NCBI GenBank assembly: GCA_963580285.1
Contig: OY757017.1
Span: 115,717,527-115,781,526, forward strand
DNA: 64,000 bases
Direction: 5' to 3'
Source: Lucinisca nassula
Taxonomy: Eukaryota; Mollusca; Bivalvia; Lucinida; Lucinidae
This document shows, one piece after another, positions 48,782 to 58,584 of the stretch. Both the position numbers and the translations under genes were made by a program. The first letter of the stretch is position 1, and each line of letters starts with the position of its first letter. The notes below the pieces were generated by a model, which saw only the letters and a list, made by a program, of their open reading frames with translations, did no database searches and had not been told where the DNA came from.

Positions 48782-48806
48782 TGTAAAATATTAAAACATT
48801 CAGGAT
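48782..48806 (-). other. Probable 5' UTR at the start of coding exon 1
   Basis: A stretch of 25 bases between a plausible acceptor (TTTCACAG at 48807-48814) and the ATG, holding the in-frame stop TAA. The upstream UTR exon would lie toward the promoter candidate near 51 kb; its donor could not be identified by eye. Confidence 0.45.
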
Positions 48807-48842
48807 CTGTGAAATGGAATGAAAACAGACAAACATTACATA

Positions 48843-49422
48843 TAATTAACCTTAAAGGAATGCTTTAAGCACAGCTTGCGTTATTCAGGGTGTCTTGTAT
48901 GGAACAGTTTGCCCAAAGATATTAAATATGCACCAACTATTGAAACTTTCCACAATCGATGTATAAAATGGCTGACTCAGTGATGCAGGTTCCACAATCC
49001 TCCTTCATTTTGTTCTGTTTTCTTGTTTTGTATTTAATCAGATCAGTAAACATTGAGTATTGTACACTTTATCTAAGTTATAGTACTATTCTCTTCTACA
49101 TTACTAGTAATTTTCTACATATTTCTTGCTAGCTAAATTGTAAGCATTCAAGAAATATTGTTATCTTTGCCCCGTAATAATAACAGTAATGATTATTACT
49201 ACAATAATGATTACTTTGTGATACCCACACATCATGTTACAAGCATTTCATAGTACAATACTACATACTGTTTACCTTTTGTATATTGTATATATTTTGC
49301 ATATTTCATTTGTTGTTGTACAGAACTGTTTATTATGTAGATTTTGTACCATAATTTGAGGGCCTCATGGAAGATTAGCTACACTTATATGCTAAATGTT
49401 GTCACCCTCGTAAAATAAAGTC

Positions 49423-49454
<32 letters not shown>

Positions 49455-49456
49455 TC
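48843..49456 (+). pseudogene. LINE 3' end: last RT-ORF codons, 3' UTR and (ACTT)n tail
   Basis: The open frame to a TGA at 48981-48983 reads KHSLRYSGCLVWNSLPKDIK and then YAPTIETFHNRCIKWLTQ, the WNSLP-type C-terminus of CR1/L2/Jockey-like LINEs. About 450 bases of AT-rich 3' UTR follow, then AAATAAAGTCTTTACTTACT and an (ACTT)n tail. Strongly 5'-truncated. Confidence 0.75.
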
Positions 49457-49660
49457 TTGCTGAATATTTAACTTAGCCACACCCATTTTTGATTTTCAGC
49501 CAATCAGATTACATGATATAATGAGTTTGTTCAAATTCACAAACTGAATGACAAACAGTGTAGATCCTGATCAGACGGCTTCTTCAGAAGCCATCTGATC
49601 TGGAGCTACACTGTTTGCAAAGATAGGGGTTGTCGTGAACAGCAAGATAAGGGTTAAGAA
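49457..49660. mobile_element. Palindromic MITE family E
   Basis: Left end merges with the (ACTT)n tail; TCTTGCTGAATATTTAACTT to CAGCAAGATAAGGGTTAA; hairpin tip CGGCTTCTTCAGAAGCC (one G:T-type mismatch in the stem). Confidence 0.75.
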
Positions 49661-49664
49661 ATAG

Positions 49665-49840
49665 ATCAGCTCTAACTGTGATTTGTTGAGTAATAAATCA
49701 CAGTTTGGAGGTCAGTTGTAAAGTAGACAAATCACGAGAGTGTGGCATGCGTGATTTGTCTACTCACAACTGACCGACAAACTGTGATTTACATGTATTA
49801 CCCAACAATTCACTGGCTAGAGCTGATCTATTTCGATTCT
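49665..49840. repeat. Palindrome, about 70-bp arms
   Basis: AATAGATCAGCTCTAACTGT..ATAAATCACAGTTTG..AGTAGACAAATCACG pairs with CGTGATTTGTCTACT..CAAACTGTGATTTA..AGAGCTGATCTATTTC, tip AGAGTGTGGCATG. Confidence 0.7.
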
Positions 49841-49844
49841 AACA

Positions 49845-50870
49845 CACTGAAAATCAGGAATAATGTTTCTTCCTTCAAATTCCTACAATCTTTCACCATT
49901 GTTGAAAGAAATCCCGCAAAAATTATTGACTGTAATACATGCACTTATGACCTTTTGTAATGTTTTCGATGCGAGAATGTGACGTTACACCATCTAACGT
50001 CAAAGAATCTACGAGTTAAGTTATATGTTTGCAGCTTTTAATGACGTCACCTACACGCTCTTCCGCACCATGATTTGTTGCATAAAAAAACACAGTTCCT
50101 TCCCATTGCCTATACAGGCAAGCTGTGTTAGAATAGGGATTAAGGATATTAGGTCTTCTTAACTCTTATCCCGCTGTATAATTAATTTCTGACTTTGAAC
50201 CAGGGTCGGATTCAGCTCTGTGTGGAAGCATCATGCAGCCCATATATTTCTTCAAGCCCTGATGGACGGGGCCACCAACTCAGTATAAAAAGCTAGATGG
50301 AATATAGCTATGATAGTACTGCATCAAATCTGATTCGGAATCTGCAGTTTTTAAAATGATTCTGAATGACACGATTAAACAGAATGATTTTCAAAAAATC
50401 AGCAATTGTGGAGCCTTTATAAAAAACAGGGGGGATTATGTTGGGAGGGGGGGGGGGGTGTCCACCTGAACACATGGTTCCTGGTGAAGGATTGTCTACT
50501 AAGGATGTGCCATCAGTTAACAATTCTGATTCTGATGGTGTGGGGATTTTGTCAGCCTTTACAGAAAGGTGGGATTTTGTCCTGGGGGAGAGGGGGGATT
50601 ATGTCCGGGGGAGGGATTGTGTCAGTGACTCAACAGATGCCAGGTGTCCTCTATCATGCAGGTATTGTGTGGGCTTTCATCTTGCAAACTGTATGAACAG
50701 TTTGCAAGATGAACATGTACAGAATGAGAATGGACAAGTATAACAGTAGAAAAGCAAATGGGTTGAAATGATCTACATACTTAGGATGACAAAGGCAGAC
50801 ATTTTTTAAGGAAACGAAAGTAAACGAAAACACGTGTGTTTATTTTGACAGCTGTGAATACAGGTGGCGT
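49845..50870. other. Region between LINE/MITEs and the promoter candidate
   Basis: 50207-50275 is a SINE A head fragment (CAGCTCTGTGTGGAAGCATC). 50400-50630 is G-rich with runs of G (50444-50458) and GGGGGAGAGGGGGGATTATG-like repeats; two overlapping plus-strand frames there are low complexity and not taken as genes. Confidence 0.45.
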
Positions 50871-51420
50871 TGGGCTGGCCAAAGCGCCCTCAAAATTGGG
50901 TCAGCGCCCCCTGCCCTAGAGGACGCGAGCGATTGTGACGTTCAAATTTGCATAACACGCGCCTAACACGAGCCAATTACAGGCACCAATTTAAAACATC
51001 TAAAGTTTCTGAACCTAACCACCCAATATCCTCAAAGTCCGTACAAAGTTCGAAAAATATCGAGTTTCAGTTCCTGCCCCATTTTCCAAGATGGCGACCG
51101 ATCGATTGGTGATAATTTTGTAGGCCGAGAATTGAAATCGATGATATTAGATTTATAGGAATTCAATTTTGTTATTCACCTTATAGTGATTGTTTTAACT
51201 GGTAGTTTCCATCATTTAGTACTAGATGAGAACTAAACGATGGTTTTGAGTTGGTATCACAGACTTAAAAGCACAAAATTTATACAGAACGAAAACATTA
51301 GCGACGAATCAAAGCATTGGCCAAGTTCCGTAGTGTTCGGGAATTTCCGCGATGTCTATTAATTTGAAACACGTGCGGTCTGACGGAACACCTATTATTG
51401 TCTCTTTCAAGAAATTGCCA
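50870..51420 (-). promoter_or_regulatory. Candidate promoter of the CTCF-like gene
   Basis: The only long non-repetitive, CpG-rich stretch upstream of exon 1. It holds CCAAGATGGCGACC at 51086-51099 (YY1-type, common at animal start sites), a CCAAT box read on the minus strand at about 51105 and another at about 50973, CRE-like TGACG half-sites, and a perfect CTCF core motif (50903-50913). It lies about 2.1 kb upstream of the ATG; the first splice donor was not found, so the start site is not placed. Confidence 0.45.
50903..50913 (-). promoter_or_regulatory. CTCF core motif CAGGGGGCGCT
   Basis: The minus strand reads CAGGGGGCGCT, identical to the core of the vertebrate CTCF consensus; flanking bases match less well. 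A weaker related GAGGGCGCTTT lies at 50881-50891. Its position in the presumed promoter of a CTCF-like gene suggests self-regulation (inference). Confidence 0.45.
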
Positions 51421-51424
51421 GTCT

Positions 51425-51892
51425 TGTTTGTTTGATTTGAGGTAGCACAGTAAAGGTCATTTTGGAGACGTTGCTTCCTATTTTGTGGGACTTTTACCCG
51501 ACATTGAGATGAAATGACATCTCAAGCCCTGTCGCCCAATGGAACTTCGGATCGGGACGTTAACTGGAGGCCCCCCTGTGCAGGGAGAACCATCCCCTGT
51601 GCAGGTTAAAGATCCCTACCGTAATTACATGATTACTGTGTAGGCTTTCATCCTGCAAAACCTGGAGTGTATGTTATATACACCTGCGGTAATGGTCAAA
51701 TGTGACCGACGCAGTATCAGAAGATAGATAGATAGAAACCAATAGGGTTTATAAGTCCGACTGGCACCACGGTTCCTGGACAGGCTTAGATCCTCTAAGC
51801 GGTTTACCAGTACTAGTGTGCGGACGCTTTTAGCTGTGCGTGGAAGCATCGTGCAGCCCATCTATTTCTTCAAGCCCAAATGGTCGGGGGCG
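51425..51892 (-). mobile_element. SINE family A interrupted by SINE T5
   Basis: Antisense copy TTTGATTTGAGGTAGCACAG ... CTTCAAGCCCAAATGGTCGG; a 195-base piece (about 51543-51733) interrupts it. Confidence 0.75.
51543..51733 (+). mobile_element. SINE T5, 3' part, nested
   Basis: GGATCGGGACGTTAACTGGA, CTGTGCAGGGAGAACCATCC, ATGTGACCGACGCAGTATCA, tail GAAGATAGATAGATAG. Matches 53200-53400 in reverse. Confidence 0.8.
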
Positions 51893-51964
51893 GAAATTGC
51901 AAGGTACTATATATTGTGCATCAGTTGTTTAATTAGTGCTTCCAAGCAGTCTAAGGAAGCTAGG

Positions 51965-52215
51965 TCTGTAACGAGCACATACTGCTTTGTCGCGGTTTAT
52001 TTTTCTTATACTTCGTCTTTGAATGTGTGTACTTCATATATTTTTGTTTTGGATATGCAATTGGCCATTTTGTTGGGAAGAAACTGTCCTATTGGGTTTC
52101 CGCTATTGATATTTCCATTAGGGTCTAGTCATGCATATCATGTTTGTGTTTCTTTCCCTTTGGTGTCTCTGGTGGGAGGTGTAGGTTAATCGTATCGGTT
52201 CCTGATCATTAACTC
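51965..52215 (-). mobile_element. Family C repeat, inverted fragment
   Basis: Antisense copy of 52455-52700; with it forms an inverted pair about 240 bases apart. Confidence 0.65.
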
Positions 52216-52454
52216 ACTTCTATTTTGAAACTGGAAGAGATTGGAGATTAGATTCGATTAGAGATTGGAATGCTCTCCATTAGAGATTGGAATGCACTTC
52301 CCGATTCGATTGTTTCGACAGCTGAAGGTGCTGATCAATGATTGTGGAGATAAATTTACCTCGTTGGTTTGAGCTAGGGACTATCTTCCCACACCACAGG
52401 TCCCGGTGTATGACTGTCATTCGACGTGTCACCAGTTACAAAGTAGAAGTAAAA

Positions 52455-53005
52455 CAAAGATCAGGAATCGATACAATTAACTTTCTCCACCCATCAAAGA
52501 CACCAAAGGGAAAGAAACCCAGACATTAAGCGACCAGACCATAATGGAAACCTAAACAAAGGAAGGCCATAAGGACAGTTACTTTGACACAAAAGGGCCA
52601 TATGGCCGTCCAAAATAAAAAGACACAAGTGATACACACAGTAAGTAACAAACAACGACATAAATAAACCGCCACAGAAGAACCGCCTTGGAACGGTCAG
52701 TGGAAAGATTTCCACTGGGGGGCTTAAATCGATTTTACGTGGCCACAATCCTCGCCCTTACTTCCGTCGCGATTTAGACAAATAATTTGTTCAGTCCGCA
52801 TGAAGGCCTCCTAACTCATCAGTGCAACATCTCCATGAACACAAAAAATCAAAGAACCACAGAGGTGAGACAACGCTGAGGACTCGACAGCAAGAAACCA
52901 CTGAAATGCTGGAGCAAAAGAAAACCAACAGTTAGACTACGATGGGCCCGACCAGAGACAGAGCATCAGGCACCAACCAACATTACCTTGAATTAGATCT
53001 CTCTA
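52455..53005 (+). mobile_element. Family C dispersed repeat
   Basis: GATCAGGAATCGATACAATT, GACACCAAAGGGAAAGAA, CTTAAATCGATTTTACGTGG, CATCAGTGCAACATCTCCAT, ATCAGGCACCAACCAACATT. The same order occurs at 2685-3235 (about 85% alike by eye) and, shorter, at 58585-58960. No ORF or tRNA head; class unknown. Confidence 0.65.
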
Positions 53006-53194
53006 ATTCTCAATAAGCCTTTACGTTGGAGCCGTCATAGGCCTGACACACCAGCGTGCAATTAAAGAGGGAAGTAAAGTTGCCAACCGTGATTGGGTTA
53101 ACTACCATGCATGCAGTCTGTCGTATAACATCCATGTTGTGCCCAATCTTTTTATATCGAAGAATGATTTTACAAAGCTCTTCTGGGCATAACC

Positions 53195-53545
53195 CTATCT
53201 ATCTATCTATCTTCTGATACTGCGTCGGTCACATTTGACCATTACCGCAGGTGTATATGACATACACTCCAGGTTTTGCAGGATGAAAGCCTACACAGTA
53301 ATCATGTAATTACGGTAGGGATCTTTAACCTGCACAGGGGATGGTTCTCCCTGCACGGGGGACCTCCAGTTAACGTCCCGATCCGAAGGACGGTGCACTT
53401 TATGGCATTCATCCCTGCAAATGATGCCAATGGAGCGTGTTCGGACACCGAAATTTTATCGCCGCTTCCGGGGATCGAACCCGGGACCTCTAGCATCAGA
53501 GGCGAGTGCACTAACCACTGAGCTATCACGCTCCATATTCCCATC
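53195..53545 (-). mobile_element. tRNA-derived SINE T5, full length
   Basis: Minus strand: GGAGCGTGATAGCTCAGTGG (A box), AGGTCCCGGGTTCGATCCCC (B box), body with CCATTGGCATCATTTGCAGG and GGATCGGGACGTTAACTGGA, tail (GATA)n at 53195-53215. The head is close to a real tRNA but the acceptor arm does not pair. Confidence 0.85.
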
Positions 53546-53753
53546 CGGAATGATCTCTTGTTTCTGACCTGTGGGCAGGTAGTATAAGTGACAAGCAGCT
53601 TGCTAGTGCTTGTGGGATTTTAGAGCTATGTAACAGGAGTGATTCAATAATAGCGGATAAAGTGTTCCTAATTTCAGACCTCACAACATCAAAATGCATA
53701 AAACTTATAATTCATCAACTGAAGTATAAAAGATTCAGCAGACGGGAAGTGGA

Positions 53754-53815
53754 AACAAGAGGGCCAAGATGGCCCTGGATCGCTCACCTGATCCATAGAG
53801 TAACAAGTGGGCCCA
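53754..53815 (+). mobile_element. Pearl/HINE head fragment
   Basis: AACAAGAGGGCCAAGATGGC, CTGGATCGCTCACCTGATCC, then GTAACAAGTGGGCCC as in element 1 (4723-4790). Cut off there. Confidence 0.7.
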
Positions 53816-54107
53816 ATTCTGATTCTGAACAGTAACATAACAGAGGTAATGGCCAGATGTGACCGACCCAGTATATGGAGTAATATAGATGACTTTAGGC
53901 ACTTTCACTTCCTGGCAACGGCAGTCCGATTTTCGCGCATGCGCAGTTTGTGTAGGGCAAAAAGTTTCAAGTGTAAAGTGAAACTACACTGTATTTTTGT
54001 AAATAGTGCTTGAAAAATGAGTCACTATGCTAAAACAATTATCGCCATAAACTACAACAAATTAAAAATACCGTGGAAAATGATTTTCCATATTTACATG
54101 TACCGGC

Positions 54108-54380
54108 GGCCCCCGCCCATCGGGGCTTGAAGAAATAGATGGGCTGCATGATGCTTCCACGCAGAGCTGCGGAGCACCGGTAAACCGCTTAGAGTATCTA
54201 AGCTGCCCAGGCCAAATCGGACCGTCCATGCCTATTGGTTTCATTGGGCGACAGGGATTGAGATGTCATTTCATCTCAATGTCGGGTAAAAGTCCCACAA
54301 AATTGGAAGCAACGCCTCCAAAATGATTTACACACTGTTGACAAAGACGTCAAACCTCAAAACAAACAAACAAACAAAAC
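54108..54380 (+). mobile_element. SINE family A
   Basis: Head GCCCCCGCCCATCGGGGCTT, tail CAAACAAACAAACAAAAC; flanked by ACATGTACCGG / ACATATACCGG (one mismatch), a probable target duplication. Confidence 0.8.
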
Positions 54381-54711
54381 ATATACCGGATGTACAATGC
54401 ATCGACGTCTTTGTAACTATTGCGTTCGGCTATCTTTATGTGTACCTAACCTCTTTGGTAATGTCATTTGCTGGGTTTGTAAATTGTGGGTCCGGATCAC
54501 GCCATACATTGATCCGCCCCGCCCACCGCCACTCCACCCCTGCCGGTGCTAGGAGACACATACCCTGTACAGGCTCAAAATCGAGAGGCATACCCTATGC
54601 AGGCTCAAGATTTGCAGTACTTATGCTATAGACTGAAAAAAGGATTGCAAAAACAAGAGAGTGCATTCTATGCCTGCATTTAATGCCCGATTGTGAATGT
54701 AGCAGCAAAGA

Positions 54712-54713
<2 letters not shown>

Positions 54714-54805
<92 letters not shown>

Positions 54806-54830
54806 TGAGGCTTGCAGGTATCTTGCCTCT

Positions 54831-54860
<30 letters not shown>
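54714..54860 (+). repeat. (GA)n microsatellite, two blocks
   Basis: (GA)n at 54714-54802 and 54830-54858, each followed by GATAATGAGGCTTGCAGGTA. Open frames in it are artefacts. Confidence 0.95.
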
Positions 54861-54861
<1 letters not shown>

Positions 54862-54994
54862 TGAGGCTTGCAGGTATCTTGCCTCTCCTATGCTTCTTGT
54901 AAAGGATGTACTTAAGTAAACGGGATAAGGTGTGACAGACAGAATTATCTTACAGCACAACATATAAGAAAATGTTTGGTGAGATGTCCAGCCA

Positions 54995-55360
54995 GCACCT
55001 AACTTGCGGGCCAACGTCAGACCGACAGCGATACGACGTTGCAACCTCGCATCTCTGTCGGTCCGATGCTGGACCGACATTCTATGCAGGCTTGGGTAGT
55101 ACAAAATGGGCCCAGCCAGTACAAAACAGCAAGTCAACGTCGGGCCGACAGCGATACAACGTGTTAACATCGTATCGCTGTCGGCCTGACGCTAGCCCGA
55201 CATACTATGTATGCAGCCGTAGTAAAAGATTGGATGCGTTCAGCCAGCACAAAACGCAGCGGGCAAACGTCAGACGGGCAGCGATACGATCATACGACGT
55301 TACTGCGCCATATCGCTGTCGGCCAGAAGCTGGCCCGACATTCTTTGCTGGCTGAGCTAT
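54995..55360. repeat. Three-unit array of GC-rich palindromes
   Basis: Three units of about 125 bases, each with AACGTC(A/G)GACCGACAGCGATA-type left arm and ATCGCTGTCGGCC right arm, then GCTGGCCCGACATTCT and GCAGCC/GCTGGC. Arms pair within each unit. Confidence 0.8.
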
Positions 55361-55879
55361 GACAAGAAATTCAATACTCGAACATGCCAGTATGAGGTTC
55401 TGGGACGGTTGGTTTAATAAGATTTATTATGAAATATGCACTGCACCCTCTGTCGTGGTGCTGAGGCTCCTATAATCCGTCTGATCTAGCATTTTCATGT
55501 CCCGATATTGGCACTGCACGTTTGATCTTCCTTACCAATCTATCAAATTTGTACTTGTTTGAAGTTGACGACGGAAAACATTTTCACTGCTTTTCCTGTT
55601 TGTGCAGCGTGGGCACAACAAGATATGGAAGCATTTTATGTCAACTGCAAATTTTAAACATCGGGTAAATTAGTTTTTGTAAACAATCATCATGACTAGG
55701 GTCACAGTTTTTAACAATAATTTAGTGCTTTCTGCCCTACGTAATTTGCGCATGCGCGAGAATACTGCAGTATGGGATCGCTTTTCCTTAGCAACCGATG
55801 GCGTCGTAAAGTCTTCTATAGGAAACATGACTGGAATACTAAAAACCTAAGATGGGAGTCTCTCTCAACAAAGGAGAGA

Positions 55880-56165
55880 CATAAAGTTAAAGATAAGGAT
55901 AAAGAAGCTTTATTTGACGTCGCATTTTTTTTTTTTTTTTGCGAGAAAGTATCCTTTAACAAATAGGCCTACTTACCTGCCTCCATTTATCTTCCTAGTA
56001 ATACCCCTGATAATGCGAGCGTCAGCAAAGGGAGCGCCTAGTACCATTTTGCATGTCTTTGGTGTGGCGCGGCCAAGGATCGAACCGCGACCTCCCATCA
56101 AACTGCGACCTCCCATTCCCGAAGCGAACGCTCTTCCACTGAGCTAGCAGGGTCTGTCTACCAGT
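55880..56165 (-). mobile_element. tRNA-derived SINE T2/T6, copy 2
   Basis: Minus strand: AGACCCTGCTAGCTCAGTGG (A box), GCGGTTCGATCCTTGG (B box), then GCGCTCCCTTTGCTGACGCT, ending AATAAAGCTTCTTTATCC. A partial duplication puts the B-box segment twice. Confidence 0.8.
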
Positions 56166-56169
56166 GAGC

Positions 56170-56507
<338 letters not shown>

Positions 56508-56535
56508 AGATAGATATCAGATAGATCGATCGATC

Positions 56536-56700
56536 TAGGAATACCCTTGATAATGCGAGCGTCAGCCAAGGGAGCGCCTAGTACTATTTTGCATGTCTTT
56601 GGTGTGGCGCGGCCAGGGATCGAACCGCAACCTTCCATTCCCGAAGCGGACGCTCTACCACTGAGCTAGCAGGGTCTGTCTACCAGTGATCTCTATTTAT
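56536..56700 (-). mobile_element. tRNA-derived SINE T2/T6, copy 3
   Basis: Nearly the same 165 bases as 55998-56165 (CCTGATAATGCGAGCGTCAG versus CTTGATAATGCGAGCGTCAG), so the copy plus microsatellite was probably duplicated locally. Confidence 0.8.
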
Positions 56701-56934
56701 CTATCGATCGATCGATCGATATCAGATAGATAGATAGATAGATAGATAGATATCTATCTATGATATCTATCTATCTATCGATCGATCGATTGATAGATAG
56801 ATACTATGTCACCCTCATTACTGAGTATTATGCGCAGGGATGCGTGCATGGGAATAAAAAGTAAAAAAAAATATATATATATAGTGAGGGCTAAAAGAGT
56901 GACAGTGGCTGTCATAGCGGTGATTTTCAAGGGA

Positions 56935-57790
56935 GCGTCAACCGAGGTTGTCCAGCATCGCAGAAACACTATCATTCATAGGAGGAGAATCTGTTCGTGC
57001 CGCCCTCCTTTGCACCATTTCTATTTGGTCTGTATTTTTCTTAGTATAAAGGCTCCAAACGGCGGAGGCATATTCAACTTTGGGTCTAACGAGTGTTTTT
57101 TAGGCTAATTCTTTAACCGACTCATTTTCGGTTTTTACATTTCTTTTAACAAATCCTAAAGTTTGATTAGCCTTGGTGACAATTTCATTAATATGTGTAT
57201 TCCAGGTCAGGTCTTTGGAAATACTTACCCGACTGTAGCATGCACTATCGACAAACTCCAATATCTCACCATGGAGGGTGTACTGGGAGTGGATAAGCTG
57301 TCTAGCTCTGCCAATGTGCAGAACTTGACATTTACTTGGATTAAATTCCATGTCCCAGGTTCGTTCCCATTCTTGTAGGGTGTTAAGATCATTTTGGAGA
57401 ATGCGACTGTCAGTTTGATTTCTCATTGTGAGGTAAACTGCAGTATCATCCGCAAATAACCTGACCTGAGACTGAATGTTTTCCGGGAAGTCGTTTATGT
57501 AAAGCAAGAAGAGTACTAGGTCCAGTACTGAGCCCTGTGGCACAACTGAAGTGACGGATTCATCTGATGACCCCCCCCCTCCCCCACCCCCAAGAACTAC
57601 AGCCTGGGTTCGACCCACTAAGAAGGGGCTAATCCATTTGGCAGTTTTTCCTTTAATGTCGTAAGAAGAAAGTTTAAAAAGCAATTTCAAGTGGTCACTT
57701 TGTCGGAAGCCTGCTAAATTCTAGCAAGACTAAATCTACTTGGTGACCACGTGAAAGCTTTCTGCGTAACTCCTCAACTACAGTAAAATT
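56935..57790 (-). pseudogene. Non-LTR retrotransposon reverse transcriptase remnant
   Basis: Minus strand, in order: ELRRKLSRGHQVDLVLLEF (about 57775-57715), a frameshift, HLKLLFKLSS-like start, VVPQGSVLDLVLFLLYINDF, the catalytic FADD box (VRLFADDTAVYL), NPSKCQVLHIG, then a stop at about 57102 and LVRPKVEYASAVWSLYTKKN and QIEMVQRRAAR. These are RT motifs 4-7 and the thumb of a Jockey/CR1-like LINE. A poly-Gly insert (a C-run at 57571-57595), one stop and a shift show it is dead; no endonuclease part is present. Confidence 0.88.
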
Positions 57791-58560
57791 CCGCTATTAA
57801 GACCACCTAAATTAAGACTAAATCTGCTTTTCAAAGCTTAATTAGAAGGTTTCAGTTATTCTTTCTTTGTGTTTTCTACACTCAGTGTCTCGGTATGAAA
57901 GACCACATGTGGGACTGTTCAAAAGTGGTCTTAGAGGCGTTTATTGTGTAACAGTAAAACACACCGTGTGTTCATAACTGTTTTATTGCCCCCTGTGGTA
58001 TACTATCTATAGCAGATCAAAGGCGGCCCCTAATAGGGTGATTAGTAGCTCTTGTTGAATCCCCTGACTGAGGTACATAAGGGGAAAATCAATAATGTAC
58101 ACTCCAGTGAACAGTCAGTAAATTATTGATTTTCCCCAAGGAGAACCCTTACCTGTTGAAGACAGAGGACTTCTCTTCAGTCAGTACTGAGGCTACATAA
58201 TATTATGCAATGAAATGATAGACCTCAATAATTAAGAATAAATGCCTTTAAAACACTTTTGAACAGTCCCAAAGGTGGTCTTTGTATAGGATTTTTACTG
58301 TAGTTCTATTAACTGTTGTTGTTGTGCTCGTTCCAGGTGATTTTGTCTTGTTCTATCTCCTGGTCTTTAAACACTTTTGAACAGGCCCAAAGGTGGTCTT
58401 AACATAGGAATTATACTTTAGTTCTATTAACTGTTGTTGTTATGCTCGTTCCAGGTGATTTTGTCTCGTTCTATCTCCTGGTACCAAGGGTGTGGCTACG
58501 TCTTGTGATCGTTGCTCTCACTGAGTTTTTTAACTTTTGATTTTGGAAAACTACCTATAT
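57791..58560. mobile_element. Element G copy 2 (inverted) and flanking repeats
   Basis: 57945-58255 is element G inverted to 26110-26430 (ACACCGTGTGTTCATAAC to GACCTCAATAATTAAGAATA). On either side, ACAGTAAAATTCCGCTATTA and TTTGAACAGTCCCAAAGGTG repeats (58250-58400 twice, with GCTCGTTCCAGGTGATTTTG at 58325 and 58445). Confidence 0.65.
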
Positions 58561-58584
58561 TTGGTAAAATGTAGTACATACTAG

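Larger units (their letters stand above)
53900..55790. repeat. Region bounded by an inverted NRF1-like motif pair
   Basis: Left: TTTTCGCGCATGCGCAG..GTGTAGGGCAAAAAG (53930-53973). Right, inverted: CTTTCTGCCCTACGTAA..TTGCGCATGCGCGAGAAT (55728-55765). Could be the ends of one mobile element or two promoter-type NRF1 sites. Confidence 0.4.

Noticed and set aside
50406..50743. Two overlapping plus-strand frames of about 100 codons
   Set aside because: Driven by G-runs; no recognised domain, no splice signals in a sensible order.
53420..53545. Possible tRNA gene on the minus strand
   Set aside because: A and B boxes are good but the acceptor arm does not pair and the sequence continues into a SINE body with a (GATA)n tail. 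The same holds at 11283, 31950, 35160, 42140, 48200, 56150, 60730 and 63490.
54595..55170. 191-codon minus-strand frame with Leu-Ser repeats
   Set aside because: Runs through the (GA)n repeat and the palindromic triplet; no homology recognised.
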